The notes: a model not told the origin generated them from the sequence alone. Shown: positions 30,777 through 40,435, numbered from the stretch's first letter. The stretch: 64,000 nucleotides of DNA from Ehrlichia sp052043515 (GCA_052043515.1 JBQEQX010000001.1:124001-188000); one strand, 5' to 3'. Numbers and translations: made by a program.

Positions 30777-32564
30777 TTACTGACAAGATAAACATTCATC
30801 ATAATCAAAATTTGTTATTTGCTTATACTGCTCTACTGACTTTTCCAATGCGCCATGGGAAACTTTATCTGCACGCTGAATTGACTTCGATCTGCAGTAA
30901 TATAAGCTTTTTAATCCCTTTTTCCAAGCAAGAAAGTGTATTTTATGTAAATATCTTTTATGTACATTCGCAGGAAGAAAAATATTAACAGATTGTGCTT
31001 GACATATGTATTTAGATCTATCACTAGTATGCTCTATTATCCATCTTTGATCAAGCTCATACGCAGTTTTAAATACTAACTTTTCCTCTTCAGTCAAGAA
31101 ATCCAAATGTTGCACAGATCCTTCATTAGTTGAAATAGAAGACCACACTTGATCATTATTTTGACCCTTTGATATCAAAAGCTTTTGTAAAAACTTATTT
31201 CTTACAATAAAAGAGCCAGTTAAAGTTTTATGTGTAAAAACGTTAGCCGCATACGGTTCAATCCCAGGAGAAGTATTACCAGCAATAATAGAAATTGACG
31301 CAGTAGGAGCAACTGATAACTTATTTACAAATCTCTCTACAACACCAGCATCTTGCGCATCAGGACAAGAACCCTTTTCCATAGCAATACGATAAGACGC
31401 TGCATCAGCATACTTTTTTATATGAGAAAATATTTTTTTATTCCACATTGTAGCAGCTACTGATTCAAATGCTATCATTTTACTCTGTAAAAATGAGTGA
31501 AAACCCATTACCCCAACTCCTATACTACGTTCACGCATTGCAGAATATTTTGCCCTTTCCATTTCAGTAGGAGCTTTCTCTATAAAATCAGTCAATACAT
31601 TATCAAGAAAGCGCATCACATCTTCAATAAACAATGTACTATTTTTCCATTGTTCATAATACTCAAGATTTAAAGATGCAAGACAACATATAGCTGTACG
31701 TGATTTATTTAAATGATCGTATCCTGTAGTAAGAGTTATTTCCGTACATAGATTTGACATTTTGATATTGAGATTTAGCTTTTTATAGATTTCTGGTTTA
31801 TTGTGATCAACTTGATCAATAAATAATATATATGGTTCTCCGGTTTCAACCCTTGTTGTTAGAATTTTTATCCATATATCACGTGCCTTTACAGTAAAAA
31901 GTACTGACTGATCTTTAGGACTTATTAAATCCCAAGGTTCATCATTTTCAACACATTTCATGAATTTATCTGACAACACAACCCCGTGATGTATGTTTAA
32001 TGCTTTTCTATTAGGATCACCACCTGTTGGCTTTCTTAAATCCAAAAACTCTTCAATTTCCGGATGCCAAACAGGCAAATATACAGCAGAACTGCCACGG
32101 CGCAATGACCCTTGACTAATTGCCAAAGTTAAAGCATTCTGCACAACAATAAATGGTATAATACCAGAGGTTTTACCACTACCACGTACCTTTTCACCTA
32201 TAGAACGCAAATTTCCCCAATAACTTCCTATACCTCCTCCTTTTGACGCTAACCATACATTCTCATTCCATAAATTAACGATGCCTTTCAAACTATCTTC
32301 CGTTTCATTTAAGAAACATGAAACTGGTAATCCTCTATTTGTGCCACCATTACTTAGTATAGGAGTGGCAGGCATAAACCATAACTTACTCATATAATCG
32401 TACAGCCTTTGTGCATGCTCTGGGTCATCTGAATAATACTCAGAAATTCTCACAAATAATTGTTGATAATCTTCATTTTCAAACAAATACCTATCAGACA
32501 ATACAGCCTTACCAAAAGCTGTAAGCTTATTATCCCTTTCATAATCAACAATCACTGTCCCCAT
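30777..32564 (-). CDS. nrdA: Ribonucleoside-diphosphate reductase class Ia alpha subunit
   Basis: Large subunit reducing NDPs to dNDPs, working with a beta (NrdB) subunit encoded elsewhere. The 595-aa product starts right at the catalytic barrel (LFMPATPILSNGG region) and lacks a clear N-terminal ATP-cone, so it is short. Active-site parts: GLPVSCFLNETEDSL, KMSNLCTEITL, CCLASLNLEYYEQW, and APTASISIIAGNTSPGIEP. The C-terminal redox pair is in ECLSCQ. Uninterrupted although it contains a T7 run at 31433-31439. A tandem NrdR operator overlaps the promoter about 75-120 bases upstream. Without an ATP-cone, overall activity control would rest on transcription; this is inference. Confidence 0.94.
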   Translation of the reverse strand: MGTVIVDYERDNKLTAFGKAVLSDRYLFENEDYQQLFVRISEYYSDDPEHAQRLYDYMSKLWFMPATPILSNGGTNRGLPVSCFLNETEDSLKGIVNLWNENVWLASKGGGIGSYWGNLRSIGEKVRGSGKTSGIIPFIVVQNALTLAISQGSLRRGSSAVYLPVWHPEIEEFLDLRKPTGGDPNRKALNIHHGVVLSDKFMKCVENDEPWDLISPKDQSVLFTVKARDIWIKILTTRVETGEPYILFIDQVDHNKPEIYKKLNLNIKMSNLCTEITLTTGYDHLNKSRTAICCLASLNLEYYEQWKNSTLFIEDVMRFLDNVLTDFIEKAPTEMERAKYSAMRERSIGVGVMGFHSFLQSKMIAFESVAATMWNKKIFSHIKKYADAASYRIAMEKGSCPDAQDAGVVERFVNKLSVAPTASISIIAGNTSPGIEPYAANVFTHKTLTGSFIVRNKFLQKLLISKGQNNDQVWSSISTNEGSVQHLDFLTEEEKLVFKTAYELDQRWIIEHTSDRSKYICQAQSVNIFLPANVHKRYLHKIHFLAWKKGLKSLYYCRSKSIQRADKVSHGALEKSVEQYKQITNFDYDECLSCQ

Positions 32565-32637
32565 AACTTATTACCTTATACTTATACTTTTTTTTACCAT
32601 TAAAATCCCACACACATTATAGGGATCTCTGCCCTAC

Positions 32638-32653
32638 ATAATATATATTGTAT
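32638..32653 (-). promoter_or_regulatory. NrdR box 1 upstream of nrdA
   Basis: ATAATATATATTGTAT matches the published NrdR-box consensus acaCwAtATaTwGwgt in 13 of 16 positions by eye. It covers the -10 hexamer of the predicted nrdA promoter. The motif is palindromic, so strand is nominal. Confidence 0.7.
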
Positions 32654-32675
32654 ATATTTATTGTATAAAACACAA
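32647..32675 (-). promoter_or_regulatory. nrdA promoter
   Basis: On the minus strand TTGTGT (32670-32675) is followed by a 17-base spacer and TACAAT (32647-32652). The -35 lies inside NrdR box 2 and the -10 inside box 1. The predicted start near 32640 gives a leader of about 75 bases before the ATG at 32564. Confidence 0.6.
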
Positions 32676-32685
32676 TATATAGGAA
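32670..32685 (-). promoter_or_regulatory. NrdR box 2 upstream of nrdA
   Basis: ACACAATATATAGGAA matches the NrdR-box consensus in its first 13 positions. It starts exactly 32 bases from box 1, about three helical turns, which is the spacing known for tandem NrdR boxes. It covers the -35 hexamer. Confidence 0.7.
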
Positions 32686-33171
32686 TGTAAATATTTCTTC
32701 ACAGAATCTATAGCCACAACAAAGAATGAAATAATCACGCAATTCGACACAGCAAATACTCCAAAACATCACAGTACTCACTAAATCTATATTCTAACAA
32801 TTGTAAGAAAAATAACAAAAGTGACTCCTACGGGATTCGAACCCGTGTTACCACCGTGAAAGGGTGAGGTCCTAAGCCTCTAGACGAAGGAGTCATACCC
32901 GAGAATTATAAAGGCGAATATCACCACAGTCAAACATTATTCTAAGAATCATTAACGTAATTTGTATATACAAAATGTACTTACAACGCTAAAAATGTAC
33001 TAGGCTTATAAAGAATAAATAAAAAATTCACCTAATTAAAAAAATACAAACACCATAAGTCTTTTGCTAAACATCGATAAATTACATTGCATATTATTTT
33101 TAGGTTTTTATAATCTTGAATATACAGGAGCAATTTTAGGGTTGGCTTTGCACTGCAACATATCTGATCTG
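32686..33171. other. Intergenic region around tRNA-Glu
   Basis: Between the nrdA operator and ispA this stretch holds only the tRNA gene at 32822-32894. The part after it is AT rich, with the ispA frame open from 33064 but without family-like residues before 33172. No clear ispA promoter was seen. Confidence 0.5.
32822..32894 (-). tRNA. tRNA-Glu (anticodon UUC)
   Basis: The minus strand folds into a full cloverleaf of 73 nt. Acceptor GACTCCT pairs with AGGAGTC, the D arm contains GTCTAGAGGC, the anticodon loop is CTTTCAC giving UUC, and the T arm is ACGGGTTCGAATCCCGT. The sequence follows the standard bacterial tRNA-Glu pattern. The discriminator is A and CCA is not encoded. Likely the organism's main glutamate tRNA, also used for heme synthesis only if the C5 route existed, for which nothing here speaks. 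Confidence 0.96.
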
Positions 33172-33975
33172 ATGAGAGATTATAGTAAATTACTTACTAG
33201 TGCACTGGAAAATATAATTCCAGAAAGTAATCAAGATGTGCTATTAACATCAATGAGGTACTCTGTATTTGCACCTGGGAAGCGTATACGTCCTTTTCTC
33301 GTTAATGCTGCTGCCCAAATATTTAACGTTAATATAGAAAGAACTTTGCCTATTGGCGCAGCTGTAGAGATCATGCATGTCTATTCACTAATACATGATG
33401 ATCTACCAGGTATGGATAACGAAGATACGCGACGTGGACAGGCAAGTTCACACAAGAAATTTGGTGAGGCAGTTGCAATATTAACTGGCGATGCGTTGTT
33501 AACTTTGGCATTCGAAATACTATCAACAATCAATGAGTCCCCTTTTATACGCTGCTGTATGATAGAATTATTAACTAAAGCTCTGGGATACCAAGGTATG
33601 ATACGAGGACAAGTACTCGATACTGAAACAATAGCTAAAAATATCAATGATATGAAAACTATACACATGTTGAAAACAGCACAGTTTTTTGCTATAGCAT
33701 GTAAATTAGGAGGAATACTGGGAGGCTCATCAGAAACTGAACTAAATTCTTTGTTTAACTATGGGTTAAATCTCGGATACGCTTTTCAAATAAAAGATGA
33801 TATTATAGACGCAAACCAGGACAAATCAAAAAATAATATTCTTAGTGTGTTAAATGATAAAGATGCTCAAAATTATATGAATAGTCTAATAGATGAATCA
33901 ATCAAACACTTAACTATTTTTTCATATAAAGCAGATGCTCTACACAGTTTAGCTAGGTTTATAAAAAATTTATGA
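33172..33975 (+). CDS. ispA: Polyprenyl synthetase, farnesyl/geranyl diphosphate synthase type
   Basis: Head-to-tail prenyltransferase making short-chain isoprenoid diphosphates from IPP and DMAPP. The first Asp-rich motif is LIHDDLPGMDNEDTRRG and the second is FQIKDDIID; GKRIRPFLV binds the substrate phosphate. The DDxxxD spacing of the first motif (two residues between) fits the bacterial FPP-synthase type. The start is uncertain: ATG 33172 gives 267 aa beginning MRDYSKLL, while the frame stays open to 33064. The downstream FKBP-like gene starts 4 bases after the stop, so the two are an operon. Confidence 0.9.
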   Translation: MRDYSKLLTSALENIIPESNQDVLLTSMRYSVFAPGKRIRPFLVNAAAQIFNVNIERTLPIGAAVEIMHVYSLIHDDLPGMDNEDTRRGQASSHKKFGEAVAILTGDALLTLAFEILSTINESPFIRCCMIELLTKALGYQGMIRGQVLDTETIAKNINDMKTIHMLKTAQFFAIACKLGGILGGSSETELNSLFNYGLNLGYAFQIKDDIIDANQDKSKNNILSVLNDKDAQNYMNSLIDESIKHLTIFSYKADALHSLARFIKNL

Positions 33976-33979
33976 AATT

Positions 33980-34813
33980 ATGAAGAAAATACTTTATAGA
34001 TTACTATATATCTGCTTAATCGTATTCACTGTAACGTTTACATGCAAGATACTAATAACATTATACGCGAAGACAATTAGTAGACATGAAACTCATGACA
34101 AATCATACAAAATTACTCCCAAAAACTCTTTCACACATAACATAGGATATTATTTACTGAGGCCAATAATTGAATCTCGTGTTGATTACTACATACAAAA
34201 AAATGGGCTTACCGAATACTTAGAACACTTAAAGCACAAAATTGTGAAACCAGACCTTTTTAAAATACATGAGCTTACAGAAGGAAATGGAATAAAAGCA
34301 TTATGTGGACAAAATGTTTCTGTAGTTATATACAAGTTTTCATATAGCAACAGTAAAAATATTCTCACCCAAGCATCGACAAATGCGTTACAAGAAACAA
34401 AATTTAAATTAGGAGAGAGTATTATAAAAGAGTTAAATTATGCAATAGAAGAAATGCGAGAAGGAGGAGAGCGTATCGTCATATTAAAAGACGAAGAAGG
34501 TAATTTGAAAGAGCAATATTACATAAAGTTAGTATCTGTTGATTCAACATATCCTGATGTAGCTAATGACTTATTGATTTTCAGTAACATCATTGAAGAT
34601 TACGAAGGAGACGTTTATAAAATACGTTGTGGAGATAGAGTAAACGCAAGGTACAGTATACGTGAATCAAACGGAAAAGTCATACTAAAAGATCAAGAAT
34701 TGGAGTTCACTATCGGAGAAAATCAAGCCCCTCTTGCAGTAGAGCTGGGGCTTATCAACATGAGATCAGACATGACAAGATCTATTATCGCACTTCCACA
34801 ACTTTTTTACTAA
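33980..34813 (+). CDS. Membrane-anchored protein with two FKBP-like domains
   Basis: Not assigned to a named family. The 277-aa product has one N-terminal membrane anchor (about 5-29), a basic/polar linker and then two segments that read like FKBP-fold domains. The first (about 104-170) contains GQNVSVVIYKFSY, FKLGES and AIEEMREGGERIVIL. The second (about 214-277) contains GDRVNARYSIRESNGKVI, LEFTIGENQAPLAVELGLINM and ends IIALPQLFY. Both match the FKBP order Gly-x-x-Val-x-Val-x-Tyr, phi-LG, Gly-Met-x-x-Gly. The aromatic pocket residues are poorly kept, so isomerase activity is doubtful; a periplasmic chaperone is possible. Probably co-transcribed with ispA. Confidence 0.65.
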   Translation: MKKILYRLLYICLIVFTVTFTCKILITLYAKTISRHETHDKSYKITPKNSFTHNIGYYLLRPIIESRVDYYIQKNGLTEYLEHLKHKIVKPDLFKIHELTEGNGIKALCGQNVSVVIYKFSYSNSKNILTQASTNALQETKFKLGESIIKELNYAIEEMREGGERIVILKDEEGNLKEQYYIKLVSVDSTYPDVANDLLIFSNIIEDYEGDVYKIRCGDRVNARYSIRESNGKVILKDQELEFTIGENQAPLAVELGLINMRSDMTRSIIALPQLFY

Positions 34814-34830
34814 TTTCAATAAACCTGAAA

Positions 34831-34887
34831 ATTTTGATGAAAATAATATCAAAATAGTTGATATTAATATTATTAACTAATAATATT
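34831..34887 (+). terminator. Two inverted repeats after the FKBP-like gene
   Basis: ATTTTGAT (34831-34838) pairs with ATCAAAAT (34848-34855). Further on, AATATTATTA (34866-34875) and TAATAATATT (34878-34887) form a perfect 10-bp dyad around a 2-base centre. The first fits a terminator of the ispA operon; the second has too short a loop and looks more like a protein-binding dyad or a cruciform-prone site. Confidence 0.45.
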
Positions 34888-35088
34888 TCCGGAATTCATT
34901 AAACATTGTCAGCCCTCTAGAAAATTTCATACTTATATATCAAGCATTAACATTGATATCAGAAACCATGCACTGCCAAATATATTATCAAAAATCATCC
35001 ATATCTTCATATCTTTTTGTATTCTACTTTTTTCTAATATTGAACATTATCAACACCACAGATCTCTAATTCCACCATATAGATTCTA

Positions 35089-36168
35089 TTAACTTACTAC
35101 TTCAATAAGCGAGTTACTACTGCTTAAATTTCCCTTCAGCAATAGCATTACCTCTTCTATTAAAGATGGTGCCAATAGATACCCATGTCTATATAAACCA
35201 TTAATCCTTATTAAACTATTCCCTTCTATATATATTCTAGGTAAATTATCAGGGAAAGCTGCTCTACAATTCCTTAACATACTTATAACTCTTGCTTCAG
35301 CGAACCCTCTATGCACTGAATAGGCAGCAGATAATAATTCTAATACAGAAAGCACTGATATTTCAGACATATCATAGCTGTCTATTTCAGTAGCTCCAAC
35401 AACAAATTGAGAACCTGTTCTAGGAACTATGTATATACTATATCTAGGATGAACCATTCTAACAGGCCTACTAAAACTGACTTGCGGAGCATGTAACAAT
35501 ATCACTTCACCTTTTACTCCTCTTAAGTTATGTAAGTCGTCTTTTGCACCTATACCTCGACAATCAAAAACAAAATCAAATTTATACTCTTCATTATTTT
35601 CTACAACAACCACTTTATCTATAATTTTACTTACAGTAGTATATTCATGCCAAATGGCATTATAACTTTCTAAAGTACACTGTGTGTTATAAAAGAGTTG
35701 GGAACTGTCAATCTGACCTTCTTCAGATAAATATAACCCGAATGGAAATGAAAGATCAGGTTCAAGTTTTTTTAAAGCATCTTCGCCTATTATTTGCAAG
35801 TTATTCAGGTATAACCTATTTCTTATAAACATCGCCATTCTCTCAAGATCTGGCATATCATTTCTATGAGCCACAACTATACTGCCAAGTACATTAAAAG
35901 AAGTACTGCCCAACATGTTATTAAGAATAGCCGGCCATAATCTAAGTGATTTCACACCCAACTCAAAAACAACTTGCTCCATTTTTTCTGATTCTGAATA
36001 CAAAGCAAGCATCCCTGCAGCGATAGCACCACAACTTTGTACATCACTTTTACCAAACTTATCAAATAAAGTAACTTGCCAACCATCTTGCAACAACCTC
36101 AACGCTAGCAATCTACCTACTAACCCTGCTCCTACAATACCTGCTTTTCTACTCATGACACAATCCAA
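35089..36168 (-). CDS. FAD-dependent oxidase, glycine oxidase ThiO-like
   Basis: DAO-family flavoprotein of 359 aa. The N-terminal dinucleotide motif is AGIVGAGLVGRLLALRLLQDG followed, after FDK, by the region SCGAIAAGMLALYSESE typical of ThiO. Later features are FDFVFDCRGIGAKDDL, LRGVKGEVILLHAP, YIVPRTGSQFVVGATE and GLYRHGYLLAPSL near the end. In thiamine synthesis ThiO makes the iminoacetate for the thiazole. Substrate is inferred, not proven; other amino acid oxidases share these motifs. The best start is the ATG around 36153-36168 (MSRKAGIVG or MDCV). It stands alone. Confidence 0.82.
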   Translation of the reverse strand: MDCVMSRKAGIVGAGLVGRLLALRLLQDGWQVTLFDKFGKSDVQSCGAIAAGMLALYSESEKMEQVVFELGVKSLRLWPAILNNMLGSTSFNVLGSIVVAHRNDMPDLERMAMFIRNRLYLNNLQIIGEDALKKLEPDLSFPFGLYLSEEGQIDSSQLFYNTQCTLESYNAIWHEYTTVSKIIDKVVVVENNEEYKFDFVFDCRGIGAKDDLHNLRGVKGEVILLHAPQVSFSRPVRMVHPRYSIYIVPRTGSQFVVGATEIDSYDMSEISVLSVLELLSAAYSVHRGFAEARVISMLRNCRAAFPDNLPRIYIEGNSLIRINGLYRHGYLLAPSLIEEVMLLLKGNLSSSNSLIEVVS

Positions 36169-36816
36169 ACATAAATAAGTTTTGAACCATAAAATAAATT
36201 TATGACAAAAAACTTACAATTGACCAAAACTATTACCCATAACAATACAATTATATTAACTTAACACCTTATAAACTGAAATATATCTTTGAATAAATAT
36301 CAAAAAACAATAGTAACTACATAGTATAAATAAAAACAATATGTCAAATCCATCATAACTCATAAACAATCTATTAGCCTCATAAGCATATATATTTATG
36401 TAGTCAAAGTACATTACTGTAACTGAGTTATGGACCTGAACTTTCCTGCCCAACAATTCTACAAACAAGACATAAAACATCTTAGATTTCTTCACAGTAT
36501 CTCGTTTATGAATGGTAAGTTGCTGTAACTAAGGTATATATAAAAATAAATGTGTAAATATTCCAAGTACCGATCACCAGTAACAATTTTTATTATATTA
36601 CAAAATACAAATTCTAAGTTATATACATATTCAAGAAAGTAACAGCCACATATGAAACAACTTTTTATACTCCTAAGTCAAAGTTTACAGAACTTGCTAC
36701 ACAGTTCTCAAACTTACTTTTTTTGCTCCGAAGTTAAATTAACATTTCCTATTGAATCATTAACGTTGTCAAGAAAGCACTAAACATATACATAGAAAAG
36801 AACATTATTATACTTT
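36169..36816. other. Intergenic region, nothing recognised
   Basis: About 650 bases between the ThiO-like gene and dnaB. A 79-codon minus-strand frame (36256-36495) would encode a hydrophobic peptide, but it resembles no family and its composition matches the surrounding non-coding DNA. No RNA or repeat was recognised. Confidence 0.5.
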
Positions 36817-38283
36817 TTAAAAGTTGAAATCTGCGGGACTATATTTTGCTGTATAATCTTTAAACCTACCTTTTTCTGCTTCAAAAAATAATTTAATATT
36901 TCCTATGGGACCGTTACGCTGTTTAGAAATCAACACGTCTGCAATATTACTTATTGAATTCATTTTTTGTTGCCACTCAATATGCTTAGCCGTACCTTCA
37001 GCAGGTTGTTTTCTTAATTCATAATATTCTTCTCTATACAGAAACATTACAACATCAGCATCTTGCTCTATACTACCAGAATCTCTTAAGTCTGACAATT
37101 GAGGTTTCTTATCATCACGTTGTTCAACCAATCGTGACAATTGAGATAAAGCCACTACCGGAATGTTTAACTCCTTTGCAATAGCTTTTAGTCCCTGTGT
37201 TACTTCTGAAACTTCCTGAACCCTATTTTCTCCACTACGCTTTGTCGTACCTTTAATCAATTGTAAATAATCTATAAAAACAGCTCCTAAATTATATACT
37301 TGATGCATTCTCCTAATTCTCGTTCTTAGACTACTTATAGATATACTAGATGAGTCATCAATGATTAACGGTAAATTACATATTTTAGTGCTAGCATCAA
37401 GAACTTTATGTAGCTCTTCTCCACTAATTTTCCCAGACAGTGCCTTATAGGAACTTACTTCCGATTCAATAGCAATAATTCTAGATGCTAGCTGTTCAGC
37501 CGACATTTCCAATGAGAAAAATCCAATATGTTTTCCATCAAAATTATCGTTGCTACTTAAAATTTTACAAGCATTTAATGCCATATTTAACGCTAAAGCT
37601 GTCTTTCCCATAGATGGACGAGCAGCTAAAATAAGTAAATCAGATTTTTGTAAACCATTTAACAATTGATCTAAATCACGAAATCCCACAGATATCCCTT
37701 GTAAAACTCCCTCATTATGCTTTGCAAATTCTATTCTTTTTTTAATATTCGCTACCAAAAGCGCAAATTGATGATAGGTTTTATCATGCTTTCCTTGACT
37801 ACCGAGCAAAAATAGTTTTTGCGAGGCATCCTCTATTTGATATATAGCAGGATTATCAACATCATAATTATATGCGCTATTTATCAAATCCTGCCCAAAT
37901 GAAATAAGACACCTTCTCAAATAAGCATCAACAACTATATTTGCTATATTTTTAATATCAAAAATTATACTCGCCTTTGCTGCTATTTTTGCTAAATATT
38001 CAACCCCACCAGATTCAATGAGTGCTTCATCATTATCAAAAAACATTTTTAAACTTAGCTCATTAGCAATTAATCCACGCTTATTAATTTTTATTATTTG
38101 GTCAAAAATCCTACGATGTAGCGGATCAAAAAATACATCATTTGTTATTGTATCTTCAACTGCGTCACAAATTCTATTGTCACGTAACATTGCACCTAAC
38201 AATATTTGCTCGGCTTCAATATTACAAGGAAGCTCAGACATTACTTGCTCAAAATTCTTATTAGTACTTACCTTTAACTTCAA
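36817..38283 (-). CDS. dnaB: Replicative DNA helicase DnaB
   Basis: Hexameric helicase at the replication fork. The 488-aa product has the DnaB N-terminal domain (LPCNIEAEQILLGAMLRD) and the RecA-like C-terminal domain: Walker A LAARPSMGKTALALNMA, IGFFSLEMSAEQLASRI, Walker B AVFIDYLQLI, LKAIAKELNIPVVALSQLSR and DLRDSGSIEQDADVVMFLYR. A TTG at 38283 with GGGAGGG five bases upstream is a credible start; the ATG at 38241 (MSELPCN) is the alternative. Uninterrupted. No intein is present. Confidence 0.96.
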   Translation of the reverse strand: MKLKVSTNKNFEQVMSELPCNIEAEQILLGAMLRDNRICDAVEDTITNDVFFDPLHRRIFDQIIKINKRGLIANELSLKMFFDNDEALIESGGVEYLAKIAAKASIIFDIKNIANIVVDAYLRRCLISFGQDLINSAYNYDVDNPAIYQIEDASQKLFLLGSQGKHDKTYHQFALLVANIKKRIEFAKHNEGVLQGISVGFRDLDQLLNGLQKSDLLILAARPSMGKTALALNMALNACKILSSNDNFDGKHIGFFSLEMSAEQLASRIIAIESEVSSYKALSGKISGEELHKVLDASTKICNLPLIIDDSSSISISSLRTRIRRMHQVYNLGAVFIDYLQLIKGTTKRSGENRVQEVSEVTQGLKAIAKELNIPVVALSQLSRLVEQRDDKKPQLSDLRDSGSIEQDADVVMFLYREEYYELRKQPAEGTAKHIEWQQKMNSISNIADVLISKQRNGPIGNIKLFFEAEKGRFKDYTAKYSPADFNF

Positions 38284-38879
38284 AATACCCTCCCAACAGC
38301 TACAACATTACCAATAACTTAAGACAAACTTAATGCAACTCATCCAACCATACTTATTTATAACACCTAATACTCACTAAACACAGATGTCTACTGCATA
38401 TTTTACTAGAATATCTCATAAACTTACTTTTTAGCAACAGCATAACACAGAAATAATAGTACAAACTAACCTTTACCTATCCAATCAAACCCATACTAGT
38501 TTACCATAAGTTTAGATAGACACAGAATTAGATACTAGCACTATAAACAGAAAATACTGACAACTTTTTATACCTGAACATAAATCCAACAAAACATATT
38601 AAAATAAAAATAACCTCAACAATATCTCCTATAAACACGCATTTATTACCATCCCTTTTTACTATAGCAGAACTATACTTATAATGTAGGAATTAATACC
38701 CACAGTTCATTATAGAAACTAATACAAAAAATTTCTACTTCAATTACTAATGAACATATAACCAAGCAACACTATTATCTAACATCTTAGAAGTAAAGTA
38801 TGACTAAACCTGCAATACACCACATACTACAAAGCAGACTATTTAAAAGCATTTTTATATTGATTTTACAGTAAAGAAA
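38284..38879. other. Intergenic region, nothing recognised
   Basis: About 600 AT-rich bases between dnaB and a small membrane protein gene, both minus strand. No coding frame or RNA was recognised. The dnaB promoter should lie near the left end. Confidence 0.5.
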
Positions 38880-39329
38880 TTATCTAGACTTTCCTCTATG
38901 TTTACCTTGAGATAAAGATTTCATACTAACAAACACTTGCCAAAATCCAGCTTGGTTTTTATCAAACCTCAATCCAGCAAATCTCTGTAATTTTTCTGAC
39001 ATTATAAGCCTGGTCCAGTGACCTATAGGATTCATAATATCAACAATCTTTATATCATTTTCACACTGAACATGAGAAAGGTCATCAGCTAACATCTGAT
39101 GTTTTATAAGCTCTTTCTGCTTCTTTTCTAAATATTCTTTATATTTTTCTTCATCTGTTAGCTCATTTTGACTTTCACAATCACAAAACATCTTTAAAAT
39201 ATGTTCATGTACATAGCTTGTATATAAAACAAATAACGCTATGCATATACCCAAGGCGCCCAAAGCTATAAATAAATATACGAGAACATCAAAATACATA
39301 ACAAACATTATAAAAACCCCCAAGTGCAT
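38880..39329 (-). CDS. Unrecognised single-pass membrane protein
   Basis: I do not recognise this gene. The 149-aa product has one hydrophobic helix near the N-terminus (VLVYLFIALGALGICIALFVLY), then a charged coiled-coil-like stretch (LTDEEKYKEYLEKKQKELIKH) and a C-terminal part with GHWTRLIMSEKLQRFAG, FDKNQAGFWQVFVSM and a basic tail. Coding character is good, and the ordered soluble domain argues for a real gene. Translation could start at ATG 39329 or at ATG 39308, which has a G run upstream. It is probably an Anaplasmataceae-specific protein; function unknown. Confidence 0.65.
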   Translation of the reverse strand: MHLGVFIMFVMYFDVLVYLFIALGALGICIALFVLYTSYVHEHILKMFCDCESQNELTDEEKYKEYLEKKQKELIKHQMLADDLSHVQCENDIKIVDIMNPIGHWTRLIMSEKLQRFAGLRFDKNQAGFWQVFVSMKSLSQGKHRGKSR

Positions 39330-39440
39330 TATATCACAAACTTGAAAAAATAGTAACCCATATTTATCCTAATAATAAAATACACACGTACAAATCAATA
39401 TTTTTTTACTGTATAATATTATTTTACTGATGAATAAACT

Positions 39441-39879
39441 ATGTTTAACTATACATATATGAAACTAGCTATTACAAAAGCACAGGAAGATTCCTCAGAA
39501 ATTCCAGTGGGAGCAGCTATAGTATATAATAACCAAGTGATATCTTGTTGCAATAATTCAAATATACAGGACCACGATCCAACTGCCCATGCAGAAATTT
39601 CGACTATAAGGAAAGCGTGTCAGATACTATCCAGTCATATATTAAATCAATGCGATATATATGTAACTTTAGAGCCATGTGCAATGTGCGCACAAGCAAT
39701 TTCACTTGCCAAAATACGTAGATTATATTTTGGTGCTTATAATAAAAAAATATGGAGCTGTAGAACACGGAGCAAGAATTTTTCAATTTTGTAACCATGT
39801 ACCAGAAACATATGGTGGAATACTAGAAGAAGACAATATTAAACTCATAACTAATTTTTTTAAACAACTAAGGAAATAA
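39441..39879 (+). CDS. tadA: tRNA-specific adenosine deaminase TadA, one frameshift
   Basis: Zinc enzyme converting A34 to inosine in tRNA-Arg(ACG). The catalytic motifs are TAHAEISTIRKAC and LEPCAMCAQAI. The frame breaks at A7 39744-39750: with six the sequence reads FGAYNKKYGAVEHGARIFQF and continues to 39879, giving 145 aa. Without the correction the last quarter would be lost. The gene starts at ATG 39441. It is divergent from the membrane protein gene on its left. Confidence 0.93.
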
Positions 39880-40137
39880 CTTTAAGCCTCCTAGGTAACA
39901 ACCAATTTTATTACACAACACACATACATTTTTTTAAGTAATTTATAAATATATAGTGACCATATTTAAAACTGCAAATATGTATATTAAGTAACACTAT
40001 TACAGTCTGAGTGAAATATAAATTAACCTAAAAATAAGTATTTTAATACACAGTATTACAACAAATAAGTTAAAACTGCGCTTCTGAAAAAAAGTATTTC
40101 CCCGCGTTATTTTTATGAACATTCAACTCCATATCTA

Positions 40138-40157
40138 GCATCTAAAAATTTAGATGC
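40138..40157. repeat. Perfect 20-base dyad
   Basis: GCATCTAAA and TTTAGATGC flank a 2-base centre, a perfect 9-bp inverted repeat. The centre is too short for a hairpin terminator without fraying, so a DNA-binding site or chance are the alternatives. Confidence 0.4.
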
Positions 40158-40435
40158 ACAATCGTTGCATGGAAATACCTACCACACGTACATCTGTACA
40201 ATCATTATAATCTGAGAAATAACAAAGGTTAGATAGTTTTTTTCAACATTAAAAAAAATAAGCTTACATAGTGAAACCACTACATAGCATCTCTTGTAAC
40301 TTTCAAGAAAATAAGTTTGTTTCAAAATATAATATATTGTTTTACCCATATTTTTACGCATTTTACATTTTGATTATTGTTTACAAAATCTTAAAAAATT
40401 CTTTAAGCTCGACACATATAAGCCTGCCTTAAAAC

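Noticed and set aside
36256..36495. 79-codon minus-strand frame with a hydrophobic end
   Set aside because: Could pass as a small membrane protein, but AT-rich random sequence often gives hydrophobic frames; no SD or family match.
40179..40361. 60-codon minus-strand frame between tadA and fabH
   Set aside because: Low-complexity, no recognisable feature.
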